A stretch of DNA of 7,353 bases from WHSY01 sp050700385 (lineage in GTDB: Bacteria; Actinomycetota; Actinomycetes; Mycobacteriales; Pseudonocardiaceae), in NCBI GenBank assembly GCA_050700385.1, contig JBOHGT010000063.1:1-7353 (forward strand), read 5' to 3'. Shown here one piece after another: positions 4,640-7,353 of this stretch. The notes beneath the pieces were generated by a model. The model saw nothing but the letters and a program-made list of their open reading frames with translations, was not told the DNA's origin and ran no database searches. The first letter of the stretch is position 1, and every line of letters starts with the position of its first letter. Position numbers and translations under genes: made by a program.

Positions 4640-5796
4640 TGCGTCTCTCCGAACCCGGCCGACTCCTCGATCACGGCCTTGCTGGCGGCCAGGAACGCGT
4701 CGTTCTCCAGCTGCGTGCCGACCGTCACCCGCAAGTGGCTCTCGATGCCGACGTCGCGGATCAGCACGCCGTGCTCCAGGTAGCGTCGCCAGGCCGTCGG
4801 GGCGTCGGTGAACCGTCCGAACAGGATGAAGTTCGCGTCGCTGGGCACCACTGCGTACCCGAGCCGGGACAGCGCCGCCGACACCCGCTCCCGCTCGTCC
4901 ACCAGCATCGCCACGGAGTCCAGTGTGGACCTCGCATGCCGCAGCGCGGCGCGCGCGGCGGCCTGGGTGAGCACCGAGAGGTGGTAGGGCAGCCGCACCA
5001 GCGCCAGCGCGTCGACCACCGCGGGCGCGGCGGCGAGGTAGCCCAGCCTGCCGCCCGCGAAGGCGAACGCCTTGCTCATCGTCCGGCACACCACGAGCCG
5101 GTCGGCGAACTCCGCCAGCAGCCGCAGCGCGCTCGGCGCGGCCGAGAACTCCCCGTAGGCCTCGTCGACGACGACGATGCCCGGCGCGGCGGCGAGCACC
5201 GGCTGCAGGTCCTCGGGCGCGACCGCCTGCCCGGTGGGATTGTTCGGGCTGGTCACGAAGACCACGTCGGGCGCGTGCTCGCCGATCGCGGCCACCGCGC
5301 CCTCGACCGAGAGGGAGAAGTCGGGCCGCCGCGGGGCGGGGACGAACCCGGTGCGGGTACCCGCGGCGATGATCGGATGCATCGAGTAGGACGGGGTGAA
5401 CCCGAGCGCCACCCGGCCGGGACCGCCGAAGGCCTGCAGCAGCTGCTGGATGACCTCGTTGGACCCGTTGGCCGCCCACAGGTTGGCCGGCGAGAGCGGC
5501 ACCCCGGTGCGCTGCGTGAGGTAGCCCGCGAGGTCGCTGCGCAGCGCCACGGCATCCCGGTCGGGGTAGCGGTTCAGCTCGCGCGCGGCGCGCTCGACGT
5601 CCGCGGCGACGTCGGCGACCAGCCCCGGCGGCGGCGGGTAGGGGTTCTCGTTGGTGTTCAGCCGCACCGGCACGTCGAGCTGCGGGGCGCCGTAGGGGCT
5701 GCGCCCGCGCAGGTCCTCGCGCAGCGGCAGGTCCTCCAGCGTGACAGCCGAGCCGACGTCGGCGTCCACAGCAGTCCTGGAGTCCACGGTGGTCAT
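4636..5796 (-). CDS. hisC: HisC, histidinol-phosphate aminotransferase
   Basis: A 386-residue class I/II PLP aminotransferase that transfers an amino group from glutamate to imidazole acetol phosphate, giving histidinol phosphate. Diagnostic residues: LNTNENPYPPP (46-56), Asn186 in TSPNNPTG, Asp211 and Tyr214 in VVDEAYGEF, Lys242 (Schiff base) in MSKAFAFAGGRLGY with Arg250, and Arg356 in LRVTVGT for the substrate carboxylate or phosphate end. The YHLS motif (271-274) is also typical. The open frame upstream of 5796 is out of frame to hisD. The ATG has a strong Shine-Dalgarno (AGGAG at 5809-5805, eight bases away) and overlaps the hisD TGA as ATGA; its own stop overlaps the hisB start. It is intact and of normal length. 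Confidence 0.97.
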   Translation of the reverse strand: MTTVDSRTAVDADVGSAVTLEDLPLREDLRGRSPYGAPQLDVPVRLNTNENPYPPPPGLVADVAADVERAARELNRYPDRDAVALRSDLAGYLTQRTGVPLSPANLWAANGSNEVIQQLLQAFGGPGRVALGFTPSYSMHPIIAAGTRTGFVPAPRRPDFSLSVEGAVAAIGEHAPDVVFVTSPNNPTGQAVAPEDLQPVLAAAPGIVVVDEAYGEFSAAPSALRLLAEFADRLVVCRTMSKAFAFAGGRLGYLAAAPAVVDALALVRLPYHLSVLTQAAARAALRHARSTLDSVAMLVDERERVSAALSRLGYAVVPSDANFILFGRFTDAPTAWRRYLEHGVLIRDVGIESHLRVTVGTQLENDAFLAASKAVIEESAGFGETQ

Positions 5797-6884
5797 TGCG
5801 GCCGCTCCTGGAACCGGGCGGTGACGGCCTGCCCGTGCGCGGGTAGGTCCTCGGCCTCGGCCAGCGCGACCACGTGGTCGGCCACCTTCACCAGCGCGTC
5901 CTCCTCGTACTCGATGAGCTGGATGCCGCGCAGGAAGGTCTGCACCGACAGGCCCGAGGAGTGCCGCGCGCAGCCACCGGTGGGCAGCACGTGGTTCGAG
6001 CCGGCGCAGTAGTCGCCCAGCGACACCGGGGCGTAGGGCCCGACGAAGATCGCACCCGCGTTGCGCACCCGGCGGGCGACCGCGGCCGCGTCCGCCGTCT
6101 GGATCTCCAGGTGCTCGGCGGCATAGGTGTCCACGACCGACAGCCCGGAATCCGCGTCGGACACCAGGATGCAGCCCGACTGCGTGCCGGCCAGCGCGGT
6201 GCGGATCCGCTCGCTGTGCCGGGTCACGGCGACCTGCCGGTCCAGCTCGGCGTCCACCGCGTCGGCCAGCGCCACCGAGTCGGTGACCAGCACGCTCGCC
6301 GCGAGGGTGTCGTGCTCGGCCTGGGAGATCAGGTCGGCGGCGACGTACGCGGCCTCGGCCGTCTCGTCGGCGAGGATCGCGATCTCGGTCGGGCCGGCCT
6401 CGGAGTCGATCCCGACCTGTCCCTTGAGGAGGCGCTTCGCCGTGACGACGTAGATGTTGCCTGGGCCGGTGACCATGTCGACGCGCTCGCACCCCTCGGA
6501 GGTCGAGCTCGGCGGGACCCCGTAGGCGAACATGGCGATCGCCTGGGCGCCGCCGACGGCGTAGACCTCCTCGACGCCCAGCAGCGCGCACGCCGCCAGG
6601 ATGGTGGGCTGCGGAAGCCCCGCACTGAATCCATCGGGATTGGCCTTCTGCGGCGGCGAGGCCAGCGCGATCGAGGGCACCCCGGCGACCTGAGCCGGGA
6701 CGACGTTCATCAGCACCGAGGAGACCAGCGGCGCCAGACCACCAGGAACATAGAGCCCCACCCGCCCCACCGGCACCTTGCGGTGCGTCACCCGGGCGCC
6801 GGGCGCCAGGTCGGTGATCGCGTCCTCCTCGAGCTCCGCGGCACAGGTCGTCCGCAGCCGCGCGATCGACTCCTCGAGCCCGGC
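5793..6884 (-). CDS. hisD: HisD-2, histidinol dehydrogenase lacking its N-terminus
   Basis: Encodes the last 363 or so residues of histidinol dehydrogenase, the NAD- and zinc-dependent enzyme oxidising histidinol to histidine. Homology begins at AGLEESIARLR and continues without break to the stop; complete HisD is about 430-445 residues, so roughly 75-80 are missing. Key motifs are kept: VGLYVPGGLAP, EVYAVGGAQAIA, VDMVTGPGNIYV, the zinc ligands in SQAEHD, the catalytic Glu-His pair in AAEHLEIQ, GDYCAGSNHVLPTGG, and LPAHGQAV near the end. Upstream of 6884 the open frame (to a GTG at 7013) is only a shifted reading of hisD-1 and is not homologous. The next in-frame start is a GTG at 6791, within the protein. 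The stop overlaps hisC. Unless the true N-terminus was lost by misassembly, this gene is broken. Confidence 0.85.
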   Translation of the reverse strand, partial: AGLEESIARLRTTCAAELEEDAITDLAPGARVTHRKVPVGRVGLYVPGGLAPLVSSVLMNVVPAQVAGVPSIALASPPQKANPDGFSAGLPQPTILAACALLGVEEVYAVGGAQAIAMFAYGVPPSSTSEGCERVDMVTGPGNIYVVTAKRLLKGQVGIDSEAGPTEIAILADETAEAAYVAADLISQAEHDTLAASVLVTDSVALADAVDAELDRQVAVTRHSERIRTALAGTQSGCILVSDADSGLSVVDTYAAEHLEIQTADAAAVARRVRNAGAIFVGPYAPVSLGDYCAGSNHVLPTGGCARHSSGLSVQTFLRGIQLIEYEEDALVKVADHVVALAEAEDLPAHGQAVTARFQERPQ

Positions 6885-6991
6885 CCGGTGATCATGTCGA
6901 CCGGCGCGCAGTTCGCGTCGCCGGCCGCGGTCACGTCGGCGCCGTAGCCGAGCATCGCGATCGCCTGGGCGCCGCCGACGGCGTAGACCTC
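6535..6991. repeat. 35-base exact repeat shared by the two hisD copies
   Basis: Bases 6535-6569 and 6957-6991 are identical, 422 bases apart in the same orientation. They encode the same segment, EVYAVGGAQAIA, in hisD-2 and hisD-1. It is the longest identity I noticed between the copies, which elsewhere differ at many positions. It is coding conservation, not a mobile repeat, but is long enough to confuse assembly. Confidence 0.8.
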
Positions 6992-7353
6992 GGTGACGCC
7001 GAGCAGCGCGCACGCGGCGAGCACCCGGGCGTCGGGCAGGCCGCCGTTGTCCTTCTGCGGCGGGCTGGCGACGACGAGCGCGTCGACCCCGGCCGTCTGG
7101 GCGGGGACGACGTTCATGACCACGGTGGACGGGTACATCGCCAGGCCGCCGGGCACGTAGAGCCCGACCCGGCGCACCGGCACCCAGCGCTCGGTGACGG
7201 TGCCGCCGGGCACGACGGTGGTCGTGACGTCGGTGCGGCGCTGGTCGGCGTGGACCAGTCTGGTCCGGCGGATGGCCTCTTCGAGGGCGGCGCGGGTCTC
7301 GGCGTCCAGCGCGTGCTCCGCGCCACGGATCGCGTCTGCGGGCACCCGGAGGT
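6788..7353 (-). pseudogene. HisD-1, 5' fragment of a second histidinol dehydrogenase
   Basis: The frame is open through the window edge; the codons before the GTG at 7345 read in frame as Leu-Arg, in keeping with the HisD segment before VPADAIRGAEHALDAETRAA, so that GTG is internal rather than a start. HisD homology runs to VDMITGPG, ending at 6878, after which the frame shifts into unrelated residues (SRSRGCG...) and stops at 6788. It contains GLYVPGGLAMYPSTVVMN, ASPPQKDNGG and EVYAVGGAQAIA but none of the zinc or catalytic residues, so alone it cannot be active. Over the shared 140 or so residues it is roughly 55-60% identical to hisD-2 by eye, too different for a recent duplication. Its stop TGA overlaps a GTG in the hisD-2 frame at 6791. 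It could come from a paralogue, an acquired gene, or another genome. Confidence 0.75.

Noticed and set aside
4640..5479. N-terminal extension of HisB to a 479-residue protein, possibly a bifunctional HisB
   Set aside because: The extension is a shifted reading of hisC and has no phosphatase motif; the GTG at 4639 has a Shine-Dalgarno and the expected N-terminus.
4735..6012. Plus-strand open frame of 425 codons
   Set aside because: Antisense to hisC and the hisD end; low-complexity Arg/Gly/His composition is what GC-rich coding DNA gives on the opposite strand.
5874..6947. Plus-strand open frame of 357 codons across hisD
   Set aside because: Antisense to well-supported hisD sequence, with no motif of its own.
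6885..7013. N-terminal extension of HisD-2 starting at 7013
   Set aside because: Those residues are arginine-rich and are a frame-shifted reading of hisD-1; HisD homology starts only at about 6884.
7343..7345. GTG at 7345 as the start of hisD-1
   Set aside because: The frame is open to the window edge, and the codons before it fit an internal part of HisD; about 65-70 residues of HisD should precede it.

Overview
The window is a high-GC actinomycete histidine biosynthesis operon, read entirely on the minus strand (right to left). Evidence for an actinomycete: the order hisD-hisC-hisB-hisH-hisA-hisF-hisI without hisG or hisE, a HisA carrying the PriA-specific loop (Arg/Trp), many GTG starts, strong G/C bias at third codon positions, and several Shine-Dalgarno-less genes preceded by TAnnnT hexamers. 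The family is uncertain; Pseudonocardiales is my guess, not something shown by the sequence. Both window ends cut through features (a palindrome at position 1, hisD at 7353), so this may be a whole short contig.

Layout from right to left. 7353-6790: 5' part of a hisD (hisD-1, open to the window edge), cut at its T-G-P-G motif. 6884-5793: the rest of a second, clearly different hisD (hisD-2), lacking its N-terminus and joined out of frame to hisD-1 at a 7-base microhomology. 5796-4636 hisC and 4639-4040 hisB, coupled by 4-base overlaps. 4039-2890: an accessory segment splitting hisB from hisH. It holds a truncated plus-strand MmcQ/YjbR-like fragment, a VapB (ribbon-helix-helix)/VapC (PIN) toxin-antitoxin pair with a palindromic operator, and a 62-residue ORF overlapping both vapC and hisH. 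2889-2260 hisH; 2256-2056 a small two-helix membrane protein; 2017-1286 hisA/priA; 1285-1190 a gap with two nested palindromes and a 42-base-spaced direct repeat; 1186-413 hisF; 416-63 hisI; 1-37 a palindrome downstream of the operon.

How the genes work together. HisI opens the ring of phosphoribosyl-AMP, HisA/PriA isomerises ProFAR to PRFAR, HisH plus HisF make imidazole glycerol phosphate and AICAR, HisB dehydrates it, HisC transaminates it, and HisD oxidises histidinol to histidine. HisG, HisE and histidinol-phosphate phosphatase must lie elsewhere. As written, no intact hisD exists here, which points to a chimeric join or to a real deletion between two hisD genes.

The most notable points are the broken hisD-hisD junction, the toxin-antitoxin module wired into the operon by consecutive 4-base stop/start overlaps up to hisH, and a recurring leaderless-promoter pattern (TAnnnT followed 6-7 bases later by a start codon) at hisF, hisA, the small membrane gene and vapB. 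I found no convincing wholly new system.
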